Origin: Methylopila jiangsuensis
GTDB lineage: Bacteria; Pseudomonadota; Alphaproteobacteria; Rhizobiales; Methylopilaceae
Direction of reading: 5' to 3'
Length of the DNA: 64,000 bases
Assembly: GCF_027922305.1 (NCBI RefSeq)
Contig: NZ_BSFK01000003.1
Span: 38,047-102,046 of the forward strand
The position numbers were made by a program, and so were the translations under genes. The notes beneath the pieces are model-generated. The model saw only the letters and a list, made by a program, of their open reading frames with translations. It was not told the origin of the DNA and searched no databases. Below are positions 50,291-64,000 of the stretch, piece after piece; the stretch's first letter is position 1, and every line of letters starts with the position of its first letter.

Positions 50291-52435
50291 TCACCGTCGT
50301 CGAGACGGCGCCGCAGGATCGAAGCGCAGCAGACGGAGCGCGTTCGCGGTGACCAGCACGGTCGCCCCGGTGTCGGCCAGGATCGCCATCCAGAGCGGGG
50401 TCGCGCCGATCAGGGTCGCGACCAGGAACGCCCCCTTCAGGCCAAGCGCCAGCGTGACGTTGACCCAGATGTTCGACAGCGTGGCGCGCGACAGCATCAC
50501 GAGCTCCGCCACGCCGCCGACGCGGTCCTTGAGCAGCGCCGCATCCGCGGTCTCGAGCGCCACGTCGGTTCCGCCGCCCATCGCCACGCCGACCGAAGCC
50601 GCGGCGAGCGCCGGGGCGTCGTTCACGCCGTCGCCGACCATCGCGACCGGACCGCCGACCTTCAGCGAGGCGATGGCCTTGAGCTTGGCGTCGGGAAGCA
50701 GCTCGGCGCTGTAGGCGACGCCGAGATCGGCGGCGATGGCGCCTGCGGCGCGCGCGTTGTCCCCGGTGAGCATGACGGTGTGCAGGCCAAGCTCGCGCAG
50801 ACGCGCCAGCCCCGTCTTCGCGTCCTCGCGCGGGCGGTCCTTCAGGGCGATCAGTCCAAGCACCCTCTTGCCCTCGCTCACGACCACGACGGTCGCGCCC
50901 TCGGTCTCAAGCACCGCGACCCGTTCGGCCGCCTCGGCGGTCAGGACGCCTTCCTCGGAGGCGTGCCGCGGCGAGCCGACGGAGACGAAGCCCGATGACA
51001 GCCGGGCCGTCACCGCCTTGCCGGGAACCGCGTTCCCGCCGCCGAACGCGCGGGGGATCTCGACCGCCCGCGCCTCGGCCTCCTCGATGATCGCCAGCCC
51101 GAGCGGATGGCTCGAGCTGCGCTCGACCGCGGCGGCCTTGGCGAGGACGGCCTCGACCGCGCCGTCCAGCGCCACGACCTCGACGACCTTCGGCCGCCCC
51201 TCGGTCAGCGTGCCCGTCTTGTCGAACGCCACCGTCTTGACGCGCCCGAGCGTCTCGAGCGCGGCCCCGCCCTTGATGAGCAATCCGCGGCGCGCGCCCG
51301 ACGCGAGGCCCGAGGCGACCGCCGCGGGCGTCGAGATCACCAGCGCGCAGGGGCACGCGATCAGGAGCACCGCCAGCCCGCGGTAGATCCAGGTCTGCCA
51401 GTCGCCGTCCGCGGCCAGCGGCGGGACCACGATGACGGCGAGCGCGAACGCCATGGCGGCTGGCGTGTACCAGCGGCTAAAGCGCTCGATGAAGCGCGCG
51501 GTCGGAGCCTTCGATCCTTGCGCTTCCTCGACCATGTGGACGATGCGGGCGATCGTGTTGTCGGCGGCCGCCTTGGTGATCGTCACGTGCAGTTCGCCGT
51601 TGGCGTTGACGCTGCCCGCATAGACGCTGGCGCCGACCTCCTTGAGCACGGGCCGTGACTCGCCAGTGATCGGCGCCTCGTTCACCTCGGAGGTCCCTTC
51701 GGAGACCGTCCCGTCCGACGGGATGCGGTCTCCGGGTCGGACCAGCACGAGATCCCCGACCTCGAGGTCGGATGCCGGGACCGTCTCGATCGCGCCGCCG
51801 CGGATGCGCCGGGCGGAGCGCGGGATCAGGTCAACGAGCGCCTTCACCCCCGCCCGGGCGCGGCTCGCCGCCACGCCCTCGAGCAGTTCGCCGACGGCGA
51901 ACAGGAACACCACGACGGCCGCCTCCGGAGCTTCGCCGATGGCGATAGCGCCGACGGCCGCGACCGACATCAGGGTCTCGATGCTAAAGGGCGTGCCGTT
52001 GAGCGCGCCGGCGACGGCGCGGCGGGCGATGGGGACGAGGCCGAGAGCCGCGGCGGCCACGTAAGGCCAATCCGACCATGCGGGCCCGGCGAACGACAGG
52101 CCCCAGGCCGCGGCGAGCAGCGCCCCGGTCGCGAGCACCAGCCGCCCCTTGGAGGATGCGTGCCAGGCACCGTCGTGGCCGCCATGGTCATGCGAGGGAG
52201 CGGAGCCGGGAGCCCTCGGATCGAGCGCCTTGAACCCGAGGCTGTCGACCTTGGCCCGGATTGTCTCGCGGCTCGTTCGGTCCTCGTCGACCGTGATCGA
52301 CATCGAGGACGCGGAGACGCTGACCTCGACCTCCGCGACGCCCGGCAGGCGACGCATGGCGGTCTCGATCTTCGCGGCGCAGGACCCGCAGTCCATGCCC
52401 TCGATGCGGAGCTTCAGCGCGCTGGCGGCGGCCAT
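50291..52435 (-). CDS. zntA: Zn/Cd/Pb-exporting P1B-type ATPase (ZntA/CadA)
   Basis: A 714-residue pump with one N-terminal HMA domain (MDCGSCAAKIE), the phosphorylation loop DKTGTLT and GDGVND. The ion-binding residues are CPC in helix 6, NVTLALGLK in helix 7 and ADTGATVLV in helix 8 (D-x-G), the P1B-2 set for Zn(II)/Cd(II)/Pb(II). GAGG precedes the ATG 52435. It is divergent from its MerR regulator. It should handle cytoplasmic metal, and CzcCBA periplasmic metal. Confidence 0.93.
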   Translation of the reverse strand: MAAASALKLRIEGMDCGSCAAKIETAMRRLPGVAEVEVSVSASSMSITVDEDRTSRETIRAKVDSLGFKALDPRAPGSAPSHDHGGHDGAWHASSKGRLVLATGALLAAAWGLSFAGPAWSDWPYVAAAALGLVPIARRAVAGALNGTPFSIETLMSVAAVGAIAIGEAPEAAVVVFLFAVGELLEGVAASRARAGVKALVDLIPRSARRIRGGAIETVPASDLEVGDLVLVRPGDRIPSDGTVSEGTSEVNEAPITGESRPVLKEVGASVYAGSVNANGELHVTITKAAADNTIARIVHMVEEAQGSKAPTARFIERFSRWYTPAAMAFALAVIVVPPLAADGDWQTWIYRGLAVLLIACPCALVISTPAAVASGLASGARRGLLIKGGAALETLGRVKTVAFDKTGTLTEGRPKVVEVVALDGAVEAVLAKAAAVERSSSHPLGLAIIEEAEARAVEIPRAFGGGNAVPGKAVTARLSSGFVSVGSPRHASEEGVLTAEAAERVAVLETEGATVVVVSEGKRVLGLIALKDRPREDAKTGLARLRELGLHTVMLTGDNARAAGAIAADLGVAYSAELLPDAKLKAIASLKVGGPVAMVGDGVNDAPALAAASVGVAMGGGTDVALETADAALLKDRVGGVAELVMLSRATLSNIWVNVTLALGLKGAFLVATLIGATPLWMAILADTGATVLVTANALRLLRFDPAAPSRRR

Positions 52436-52473
52436 TTCGTCACCTCGACAATTCCGACGTGACGCACGATATG

Positions 52474-52496
52474 GACCCTGTAGCAACTACAGGGTC
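52474..52496. promoter_or_regulatory. ZntR/CadR-type operator
   Basis: gaccctgtag-caa-ctacagggtc is a near-perfect dyad between the ATPase (minus) and the MerR gene (plus), the classic long-spacer promoter in which TTGACC is the -35 on the minus strand. Confidence 0.8.
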
Positions 52497-52501
52497 AAGC
52501 G

Positions 52502-52927
52502 ATGTCTGACACGTTCGCGATCGGCGAGCTCGGGCGGGCGACCGACACCAAGGTCGAGACCGTCCGCTACTACGAGCGCATCGGCCTGCTGGCCGCGCCG
52601 CCGCGCACCTCGGGCAACTACCGCGCCTACGACCGCGGCCACCTCAATCGCCTGAGCTTCATCCGCCGCTCGCGCGACCTCGGTTTCTCGCTCGACCAGG
52701 TCCGTGCGCTGCTCGACCTCGCGGATCAGCGCGACCGCCCCTGCGAGGCCGTGGACGAGATCGCGCGGGGCCACCTCGCCGAGGTCGAGCGCAAGATCGC
52801 CGACCTCGAGGCGCTGCGCGACGAGCTTCGCGGGATGGTGCGGCAATGCGGCCACGGGTCGGTCCGCGACTGCCGGATCATCGAGGCGCTTTCGCCCGGC
52901 GACGCCCTGGCCGCGGCGCCCGGTTAA
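52502..52927 (+). CDS. MerR-family regulator of Zn/Cd/Pb efflux
   Basis: A 141-residue MerR protein with the winged helix ETVRYYERIGLL, a dimerisation helix, and metal-site Cys at about 79 (DRPCEA) and near the end (QCGHG...DCRII), as in ZntR, CadR and PbrR. It activates the zntA promoter when Zn(II), Cd(II) or Pb(II) binds. It starts 6 bases after the operator, so its own promoter overlaps it. Confidence 0.88.
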   Translation: MSDTFAIGELGRATDTKVETVRYYERIGLLAAPPRTSGNYRAYDRGHLNRLSFIRRSRDLGFSLDQVRALLDLADQRDRPCEAVDEIARGHLAEVERKIADLEALRDELRGMVRQCGHGSVRDCRIIEALSPGDALAAAPG

Positions 52928-53022
52928 GGAGACGTTGACGGCTTGCGGCCACCATCCGATCGTGGGGTCGTGGCGGCCACGGGACTTGACACCGCCCCCC
53001 GTTTCCCCGGATGCGTTGCAGC

Positions 53023-53424
53023 ATGGACGTTCTGTCGAAGGCGAGATCAACCCGTGCCTGGCGCTTCTGCGTCCGGGTTGCGTTCGCCCTTTGCCTGGTC
53101 GTCTTCGGCGTCGGTGACGCCATCGAGCGCGGCTTCTCGGGCCACGTGGGTCTCGATTCGGCGCTGACCTACGCGGTCTCGGTCGAATCCATGGCCAGCG
53201 TCGCGACCGACCATTCCGGCATCCACATCGATGGCCAGTCCGGTACCGTGGACATAGACGGACAAACTGCCTGCCATGCTTGCCATGGTTCGTCCGCTTT
53301 GCCGCAGCCCATGCTGCAGGTCGCCTCGGCACCGCGCGCACTTGGCACATCCCCCGCATGGGCCTCCGTGCCGTCAGCCGCGGGACACGAACCCCTCGTC
53401 GACCTTCCTCCGCCTCGAGCCTGA
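53023..53424 (+). CDS. Small exported hypothetical protein before czc genes
   Basis: About 133 residues with a membrane/signal segment (about 14-35) and a CHACHG motif (about 86-91), a possible metal site; the rest is Ala/Pro-rich. ATG 53023 or 53011 could be the start; neither has a strong ribosome binding site. No known family. Position suggests a czc-operon accessory. Confidence 0.5.
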   Translation: MDVLSKARSTRAWRFCVRVAFALCLVVFGVGDAIERGFSGHVGLDSALTYAVSVESMASVATDHSGIHIDGQSGTVDIDGQTACHACHGSSALPQPMLQVASAPRALGTSPAWASVPSAAGHEPLVDLPPPRA

Positions 53425-53498
53425 CCTGACGGATTTCGTGTCGGCGCGCGCCTGAGACACCGCGCTCGCCTCCGCTCGTCAGTTCATCAGGTCAGGTC

Positions 53499-54770
53499 AT
53501 GCTTTTCAGAACCCGCGCGCTTGCGCTGGGGGTGGCGATCGCGCTGCTTCCCGCGCCGGCGACGCACGCCGCGCCGTCGTCGCGGTCGCTCACACTGTCA
53601 CAGGCGCTGTCGCGCGCCGTCGCCTCCTCCCCTGGTCTCGCCGCGGCGGACCGGGAGATCGGGGCGGCGGGCGGCCGGAGCCTCCAGTCCGGCGTCTTCC
53701 CCAACCCCGAGCTCTCCGCAGAGCTCGACAACGCCTTCGGCTCCAAGCTCAAGCGCAATCTCGAGACCGCCGAGACCACGCTCCAGATCAGCCAGCTCTT
53801 CGAGCTTGGCGGCAAGCGCGAGGCTCGGATGGCGATCGCGGCCGCCGACATCGACGCTGCGCGCTGGGACCGGGCCGCGACGCGGCTGCAGGTTCTCGCC
53901 GAGACCGCCGAGGCGTTCGCAAGGACCCTTGGCGCGCAAGCCCGCGTGGCGGAGCTCGAGGAACAGGTCGACGACCTCGACCGCCTTACCCCGCTGCTCC
54001 AGCGGCGGGTCGAGGCGGGCGCGTCTTCGAGCGCGGAGATCTCCCGCGGCCGTCTCGCCACCGAGACCACGCGGGTCGAACTCGCAAAAGCTCGCGCCAG
54101 CTTCCAGGCGGCCCGGCGCGAGCTGTCGGTCATGATTGGGGAAAAGGCTCCGTCCTTCGCCTCCGTCGGCGGCGACCTCTCGCGCATCGGCGCGCCGCCC
54201 TCGTTCGACAGCCTGATGTCTCGGGCGCTGCAGACCCCTCAGCTCACGCGCTTCACGGCGGTGAGGGCCCAGCGCCGGGCGCTGCTCGCGGCCGCGCAGG
54301 CCAAGGCCGTGCCGGACATCACGGCGGGCGTGGGCTGGCGGCACTACCGCGAGGACCGGTCGAACGCCGTGATGGCCTCGCTCAGCTTGCCCCTTCCGGT
54401 GTTCGACCGGAACCAGGGCGGCGTAATCGAGGCGAACGAGACGCTCGCCAAAACCGAGGCCGAGAAGGCCGCGGCCCAGCGGACCCTGACCGTGCTCGTT
54501 GGCAACGCTTACGAGGCGATGAGGGGCTCCTACGACGAGGCCCGGCTCATCCGCGCCAACGTGCTGCCCGTCGCCCGCGAGGCCTACGACAGCATCCGCT
54601 CCGGCTACGGCGAGGGCCGCTACTCGCTGCTCGAGCTGCTCGACGCGCGCGCCGCGCTGTCGGAAGCCTCGCTCAAGGAGATCGACGCCCTCGTCTCCTT
54701 CCACTCATCGCTCGCCAGTCTCGAAGGCCTGACGGGATCCGCCCTCGTTCTGTCCCGGAGAGACAAATGA
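53499..54770 (+). CDS. czcC: CzcC-type outer-membrane factor
   Basis: A 423-residue TolC-family channel with a signal of about 24 residues and two sets of long helices (about 40-210 and 240-410). The FELGGKREAR segment is typical of CzcC/CnrC. It provides the exit duct for CzcB-CzcA. The stop overlaps the ATG of the next gene by four bases. Confidence 0.88.
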   Translation: MLFRTRALALGVAIALLPAPATHAAPSSRSLTLSQALSRAVASSPGLAAADREIGAAGGRSLQSGVFPNPELSAELDNAFGSKLKRNLETAETTLQISQLFELGGKREARMAIAAADIDAARWDRAATRLQVLAETAEAFARTLGAQARVAELEEQVDDLDRLTPLLQRRVEAGASSSAEISRGRLATETTRVELAKARASFQAARRELSVMIGEKAPSFASVGGDLSRIGAPPSFDSLMSRALQTPQLTRFTAVRAQRRALLAAAQAKAVPDITAGVGWRHYREDRSNAVMASLSLPLPVFDRNQGGVIEANETLAKTEAEKAAAQRTLTVLVGNAYEAMRGSYDEARLIRANVLPVAREAYDSIRSGYGEGRYSLLELLDARAALSEASLKEIDALVSFHSSLASLEGLTGSALVLSRRDK

Positions 54771-55140
54771 CCTTCCTCAAAACCGCCTCCGCGGCGGCCG
54801 CGCTCCTGCTCGCCTCCGCCACTGTTTCGCTGGCGGCGCCCGCATCGACGCCCCGCGTCGTCCCGCTGCCCGGCTACGACGGCGCCTGGGTCTATGACGG
54901 CCGCACGCCGCCGACCTGCAACGCCCGCGACGTCCGCGTGCGCCACTTCGCGGGCGACGGTCATGCCGACACGCATGCCGACCACGCCCACCTCGGCCAC
55001 GGCCACAAATGGTCGAAGCGGAACTTCAAGGGCTACCCGACGAAGCCGCCCTGCTACGTGCGCCGCGCCTCCGCCCAATCCGAAACCCCTGCCGACCTCG
55101 CGACCGCCGCGACCCGCAACGCCCTGTCCGGAGACCTGTC

Positions 55141-55144
<4 letters not shown>
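54767..55144 (+). CDS. His-rich exported protein between czcC and czcB
   Basis: 125 residues with a signal (about 1-24) and a His/Asp cluster (HFAGDGHADTHADHAHLGHGHKW, about 61-83, here as two parts GDGHADTHADH and HLGHGHKW). Two Cys flank it (about 48, 97). A periplasmic Zn/Cd buffer or chaperone is likely, but the gene is not assignable to a named family. It overlaps both neighbours (ATGA), so it is made together with them. Confidence 0.6.
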
Positions 55145-60378
<5,234 letters not shown>

Positions 60379-60389
60379 GGACGGCGACG

Positions 60390-61352
60390 ATGACCGCACA
60401 CGACGATCACGCCGGGCACGACCATGGTGGCGAAGATCATTCCGGCCATTCCCATGGACCGGGCGGGCACTCCCATGCGCCCACGAGCTTCGGCAAGGCG
60501 TTCGCGATCGGCATCGGGCTCAACACCGTCTTCGTCGTCATCGAGGCGGGCTACGGCTACGCCAGCAACTCGCTCGCCCTCGTGGCGGACGCGGGCCACA
60601 ACCTGTCCGACGTTCTCGGCCTCGTGGTCGCCTGGATCGCCGCGACCTTGGCGAGCCGACCGCCGTCGCCGCGCTTCTCCTACGGCCTGCGCTCGTCCTC
60701 GATCATGGCGGCGCTGTTCAACGCGATCTTTCTGCTGATCGCGGTCGGGATGATCACCTGGGAGGCGATCCAGCGCTTCTTCGACCCCCAGCCCGTCGCC
60801 GGCGTGACCGTCATGGTCGTCGCCGCCATCGGCGTGCTGATCAACGGTTTCACCGCGTTCCTGTTCATGTCCGGGCGCAAGGGCGACATCAACATCAAGG
60901 GCGCCTACCTCCACATGGTCGCCGACGCCGGGGTCTCGGTCGCCGTGATCGTCGCCGGGCTGCTGGTGATCGTGACCGGATGGGAATGGCTCGACCCCGT
61001 CGTGAGCCTGATGATAGCCGCGGTGATCACGATCGGGACGTGGGGACTGCTGCGCGACAGCGTGACGATGTCGCTCGACGCGACCCCGCCCGGCATCGAC
61101 CCGGCGGCCGTCGCCGCCTTCCTTCAGGAACGTCCGGGGGTCATCGAGGTCCACGACCTCCACGTCTGGCCGATGAGCACGACCGAGACGGCGCTCACCG
61201 CGCACCTCGTCATGCCCTCGGGCCACCCGGGCGACGCGGCCATGCGCTTGATCGCCCAGGAGCTCGAGGAGCGCTTCGGCATCGCCCACCCGACGATTCA
61301 GATCGAGCTCTCGACGGGCTCTTGTCCGCTGGCCCCCGCCCATGCGGTCTGA
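60390..61352 (+). CDS. czcD: CDF metal exporter (CzcD-type)
   Basis: A 320-residue cation-diffusion facilitator with a His-rich N-terminus (HAGHDHGGEDHSGHSHG), six membrane helices and the H-x3-D pairs in helix 2 (DAGHNLSDV) and helix 5 (MVADAGVSV) that bind Zn(II). The C-terminus is a ferredoxin-like domain (HDLHVWPMS). It exports Zn(II), Cd(II) or Co(II) to the periplasm by proton exchange and complements CzcCBA and ZntA. Confidence 0.92.
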   Translation: MTAHDDHAGHDHGGEDHSGHSHGPGGHSHAPTSFGKAFAIGIGLNTVFVVIEAGYGYASNSLALVADAGHNLSDVLGLVVAWIAATLASRPPSPRFSYGLRSSSIMAALFNAIFLLIAVGMITWEAIQRFFDPQPVAGVTVMVVAAIGVLINGFTAFLFMSGRKGDINIKGAYLHMVADAGVSVAVIVAGLLVIVTGWEWLDPVVSLMIAAVITIGTWGLLRDSVTMSLDATPPGIDPAAVAAFLQERPGVIEVHDLHVWPMSTTETALTAHLVMPSGHPGDAAMRLIAQELEERFGIAHPTIQIELSTGSCPLAPAHAV

Positions 61353-61713
61353 GGCCGGGACACGCGCCGCGGGTTTCTTCCGCGCGCTTGCGGGCAAGGC
61401 GGCGGCGCTTGCGACGCTCGTCGCCCTGCTGCTGCTCGCAGTGTCCCACGTCGAGATCGATCACGCCTCCCGCCTTGCGCCGGCCTCCGGCCAGCAGGCC
61501 GTGCTCGTGAGCTCCGCGCCCTGCTCGTCCGCCGCGCTCGGCCATGCGGGCTCGGGCGCCGCCGAGTGCTCCGCCCCGTGCGTCGCGCCGCTTCCGGCCG
61601 CCCTCGGTTCATGGGCGGCGATCGCCCAGCGGTCCCCGTCGGTCCGGTCCCCGTGCCCCGGCCTCGACGGCGTACACGTCGGTCTCGCCACTCCGCCTCC
61701 CCGGATCGCCTGA
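61342..61713 (+). CDS. Exported Cys-containing protein after czcD
   Basis: 123 residues with a membrane/signal segment (about 17-38) and Cys at about 61, 76, 80 (AECSAPCVAP), then a Pro-rich tail. It starts inside the end of czcD (ATG 61342). It resembles the other short Cys-bearing exported proteins of this island (38198, 43679), but not to a level that proves homology. Confidence 0.5.
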   Translation: MRSEAGTRAAGFFRALAGKAAALATLVALLLLAVSHVEIDHASRLAPASGQQAVLVSSAPCSSAALGHAGSGAAECSAPCVAPLPAALGSWAAIAQRSPSVRSPCPGLDGVHVGLATPPPRIA

Positions 61714-61832
61714 TCGCGCCGTCCGGCGGATGCGGCGACGCCGTTCCGCCGATCTTGCTTTCAGCGACGCGTCCCTGACGCGACGGCCGACGCCGTCAGC
61801 GGGACGTAAGGACCGACTCCGGGAACGAAGAC

Positions 61833-62498
61833 ATGATCACCCACTCATCCTGCGCGCACCCCGCGCATCAAGCGGACGACCTCGACCTGCTCGCGACCAT
61901 CGAGGGCCACCAGATCGAGCTGCTCGCCCGTCGGATCCGGCTTCCCCGCGGGACGAAGCTCGACCTGCCGGGTCGGCACGGCTCCACGCTGGTCTTGGCC
62001 TCGGGAAGACTGTCGGCCGAGACGATCACGTCCGACGGGCACGAGGCCTTCGCGGCCGACGTCGAGCCGGGCGACGTGATCGGCGAGGCCTTCGCGTTCG
62101 AGCGCTGCGACACGCCGTTCGAGGTGGTGGCCGACGAGGCGTCCGAGGCCTGGTGTTTCGAGGCGCGCGACTTCGCGGCCGCGTTCGAGCGCCACCCCGC
62201 CTTCGCCAAGGCGGTGGTGCGCGCGATGTGCCGTCGGCAGTGCCGGACGCTTCAGAGGATGTCGGAGGTCATGACCCTGCCGATGGCGGGCAGGCTGGAG
62301 GCCGAGCTGCTGCGGCTGGCGGCCTGCGACCCGTCGGGCCGGACGATCGGGCGGCTACCGACGCATCGGCAGATCGCATCGCGCATCGCGACGCAGCGGG
62401 AGGCGGTGACCAAGGAGCTGAGCCGTCTCGAGCGGCAAGGCGCGATCCGCAAGGAGCGCCATGGCCTGAGGCTTGTCGGACCTAGCTGGAACCCCTGA
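61833..62498 (+). CDS. Crp/Fnr-family regulator
   Basis: A 221-residue regulator: a cyclic-nucleotide-type sensing domain (about 20-125), dimerisation helix, and a C-terminal winged helix with HRQIASRIATQREAVTKELSRL. It has Cys residues at about 96, 110, 134, 138 and an N-terminal Cys, but no clear Fe-S set. Its target is unknown; control of the czc or copper genes by oxygen, redox or metal is possible. The N-terminal His/Cys tract (SSCAHPAHQ) is unusual. Confidence 0.75.
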   Translation: MITHSSCAHPAHQADDLDLLATIEGHQIELLARRIRLPRGTKLDLPGRHGSTLVLASGRLSAETITSDGHEAFAADVEPGDVIGEAFAFERCDTPFEVVADEASEAWCFEARDFAAAFERHPAFAKAVVRAMCRRQCRTLQRMSEVMTLPMAGRLEAELLRLAACDPSGRTIGRLPTHRQIASRIATQREAVTKELSRLERQGAIRKERHGLRLVGPSWNP

Positions 62499-62506
62499 GT
62501 TTGGGC

Positions 62507-62569
62507 GGGCCAGCCCCGGGAAGGGCTGGCCCTGCGGCGCCGTCAGGGTTGGAGACCAATGACGGCGCC
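62507..62569. terminator. Two GC-rich hairpins between convergent genes
   Basis: gggccagccc (62507-62516) pairs with 62523-62532, and ggcgccgtca (62536-62545) pairs with 62560-62569. They lie between the ends of the Crp-like gene (plus) and the small gene at 62578 (minus), so a bidirectional terminator is likely, though no T-run is present. Confidence 0.6.
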
Positions 62570-62577
62570 GGTTCGGA

Positions 62578-62796
62578 TCAGCGCGCGATCACGCGGCTGG
62601 GGTCGTGGCGGTTGGTCGCCTCACGGTCCACGCTGCCCGTCCGCTCGCCGGACAGGACGCTGAAGTCCGGCACGCTGTCGTAGAAGTCGGCGCTGTCGCG
62701 CAGGTGCTGGTTCGTCGAGTTGGCGGGCCCGGTCCCCGCAGTCGCGGCCGCGACCGAGGACATCAGGACGAGGGCGGCGGCGATCATGGTCTTCAT
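62578..62796 (-). CDS. Small exported hypothetical protein
   Basis: 72 residues with a signal peptide (about 1-20, AATAGT). The mature part is short, Ser/Asp/Arg-rich (HLRDSADFYDSVPDFSVLSGERTGSV, here as DSADFYDSVPDFSV). No recognised family. It is divergent from the DUF411 gene at 62950. Confidence 0.5.
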   Translation of the reverse strand: MKTMIAAALVLMSSVAAATAGTGPANSTNQHLRDSADFYDSVPDFSVLSGERTGSVDREATNRHDPSRVIAR

Positions 62797-62949
62797 CGTG
62801 GGTCACTCCCTTGTGGAAGCTCGTCTTGAGCTTGGGACCACGATGCGGGCAGGCCCGGATTCGCCGGGTGGAAAGTCCCACATCAGCGGACAACTGGACG
62901 TGAGCCGGGCGTGTGCGAAGGTGGCCGGGAAAGAAGGAGGGCGACGCCC

Positions 62950-63414
62950 ATGACGATGGACCGCAGGACGTTCACGCTGGTGACGGCAGGGGTGGCGCTG
63001 CTTCTCCCGGGCGGGGTCCGCGCCGCTCCGGCGATGACCGTCCACAAGGATCCGACCTGCGGCTGCTGCGAGGCCTGGGTCGATCACGTCCGCGCGGCCG
63101 GCTACGAGGCGCGGGTCGTCGAGGTCGCGTCCATCAACGCCGTCAAGGCGAAGCTCGGCGTGCCCCCCGGCCTGCGGTCCTGCCACACGGCCGAGATCGA
63201 CGGCTACGTGCTCGAGGGCCACGTTCCCGCGGCGGCGATCGCGAGGCTGCTCACCGAGCGCCCGAATGTGCGAGGTCTCGCCGTGCCCGGGATGCCGATC
63301 GGCTCGCCGGGCATGGAGGTCGAGGGCCGCGAACCGGAGGCCTACGACGTGATGGCTTTTGGCGAGGGCGAGCCTCGGGCCATGATGCGGTTCCGCGGAG
63401 GCGTCGCGCTTTAG
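62950..63414 (+). CDS. DUF411 metal-binding exported protein, copy B
   Basis: 154 residues with an export signal that has a Tat-like RRTF start. The DUF411 features are CGCCEAW, RSCHTAEIDGYVLEGHVPA and MPIGSPGM. GGAGGG lies nine bases before ATG 62950. It is a paralogue of copy A at 49724; the Cys/His residues are the same, so it should bind the same kind of metal in the periplasm. Confidence 0.82.
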   Translation: MTMDRRTFTLVTAGVALLLPGGVRAAPAMTVHKDPTCGCCEAWVDHVRAAGYEARVVEVASINAVKAKLGVPPGLRSCHTAEIDGYVLEGHVPAAAIARLLTERPNVRGLAVPGMPIGSPGMEVEGREPEAYDVMAFGEGEPRAMMRFRGGVAL

Positions 63415-63935
63415 TACTTCGTCCGGAGGCAGAAGCTAGGTCCGCTTCTCGGCGGCCATGCAGTGTCCGCTATTGGCGCCGAGCGGCAGTATGGCAGGGG
63501 TCTCGGGCTGACCCTTCTCGGCCCCTCGGAAGGTCTGCTTTCGGTAGGCTGATAGGCATAGAATGACCAAGTTCTGCTGAAGTCCGCTGCCACGCTTCAG
63601 GCCATCGCGGGCCGGGATGCAATTACCGTCGAGCTGACCGCCGACGACAAAAGAGCATGCGGTCTTGACCCCATATACGTCATAGGTCGTCGTGTCGGAG
63701 TTCAATGCCGATATCTGGCCGAACGAAAATCTCAGCCTTGTGCCCGGCGCATGAAGCTTGCGGCGCGTCTCCAAGCCGCGACCGTCTGGCCCGAGACACA
63801 TCGAGCACAACCGCCCAGTCCTTGTCCGTCATCTGCTTCGGCTTAGTGTAGATGACGAAAAATTCACGCATGAGTCTCGTAAGACCCGCCGGCAACCCCG
63901 CCGACGCGGCCTTCCAAAATCCCCAACCGCCTTAG
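63415..63935. other. Region with no confident gene before the IS
   Basis: The two longest readings (minus 63436-63810 and minus 63680-63895) have no family and overlap in conflicting frames. Joined with one frameshift they would give a product of about 150 residues; a decayed gene is possible. Base use is AT-richer than the metal island. I see no tRNA or repeat. Confidence 0.35.
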
Positions 63936-64000
63936 GGTCAGGACTCGTTGATCACAGCCAGAAGATGACGGTGGCAGCGAGGGCGATGGCGGAGAAGAAG
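63936..64000 (-). mobile_element. Left end of an IS, probably IS5 family (partial)
   Basis: After ttag (63932-63935, a 4-base target typical of IS5) the sequence gggtcaggactcgttgatca reads as an IS terminal repeat. On the minus strand 63952-64000 encodes a C-terminus FFSAIALAATVIFWL, typical of IS4/IS5-like transposases. The remainder lies beyond the window. Confidence 0.55.
63952..64000 (-). CDS. Transposase C-terminus (partial)
   Basis: About 15 codons ending at TGA (63952-63954). The residues FFSAIALAATVIFWL match the closing hydrophobic helix of many IS5/IS4-type transposases. The rest of the gene and the catalytic DDE motif are outside the window. Confidence 0.5.
   Translation of the reverse strand, partial: FFSAIALAATVIFWL

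Noticed and set aside
63436..63895. Two overlapping minus readings near the right edge as genes
   Set aside because: Neither has a family, they conflict in frame, and the region looks decayed.

Overview
The window is GC-rich DNA of alphaproteobacterial, most likely Hyphomicrobiales/Rhizobiales (Bosea- or Methylobacterium-like), character. This rests on the gene order aioX-aioS-aioR-aioB-aioA, the many small coupled overlaps (ATGA, GTGA), and the absence of any housekeeping genes. It is all accessory DNA in two blocks: a phage- or plasmid-like element with restriction and defence genes (about 1-21,050), and a metal and metalloid resistance island (about 21,095-63,414). A partial insertion sequence, probably IS5 family, enters at the right edge.

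Left block. 1-1,606 holds phage structural-like genes: a tail-type protein with a damaged 3' end and a coiled-coil protein. 2,003-6,115 (minus) is a 1,370-residue primase-helicase. Upstream of it is a 500-base non-coding region with repeats and a nested palindrome that could be a replication origin. 7,151-12,624 is a defence cluster: a DUF4365 nuclease-like protein coupled to a SRAP fragment, then a cytosine-5 DNA methyltransferase, a McrB-like AAA+ NTPase and a McrC-like nuclease (LlaJI/McrBC-type modification plus restriction). 13,507-18,398 (minus) carries small phage-type genes, a large AAA+ ATPase and two tandem phosphoesterases. A separate plus-strand gene (18,773-20,791) joins an Hsp90/MutL-type (GHKL) ATPase to a PD-(D/E)XK-like nuclease domain and is followed by three consecutive hairpins. 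This is the best candidate for an undescribed defence system. The intergenic DNA of this block is rich in palindromes and direct repeats.

Right block, arsenic (21,095-35,263). Genes for arsenic resistance are: MFS efflux, arsH, arsR; a membrane metal protein divergent from a MerR regulator plus a BASS-type permease; then arsC (glutaredoxin type), acr3, arsC (low-molecular-weight phosphatase type) and a second arsR. Then follows the full arsenite-oxidation system: AioX senses arsenite, AioS and AioR relay the signal, and a sigma-54 promoter drives aioBA. Arsenate is therefore made in the periplasm by AioBA, and cytoplasmic arsenate can be reduced and exported by ArsC/Acr3.

Right block, copper and zinc/cadmium (35,463-63,414). 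The copper part has a CopA ATPase divergent from a CsoR-type repressor, then lipoprotein, outer-membrane factor, multicopper oxidase, cupredoxin, CusF, DUF305, FixH/YtkA-like, CusB and CusA. The zinc/cadmium part has an LspA, a DUF411 protein, a ZntA/CadA ATPase divergent from a MerR regulator, then CzcC, a His-rich protein, a CzcB with a duplicated His-rich insert, CzcA, a CDF exporter and a Crp/Fnr regulator. Small exported Cys/His/Met-rich proteins sit in each module; one family of about 156 residues occurs once in each efflux operon.
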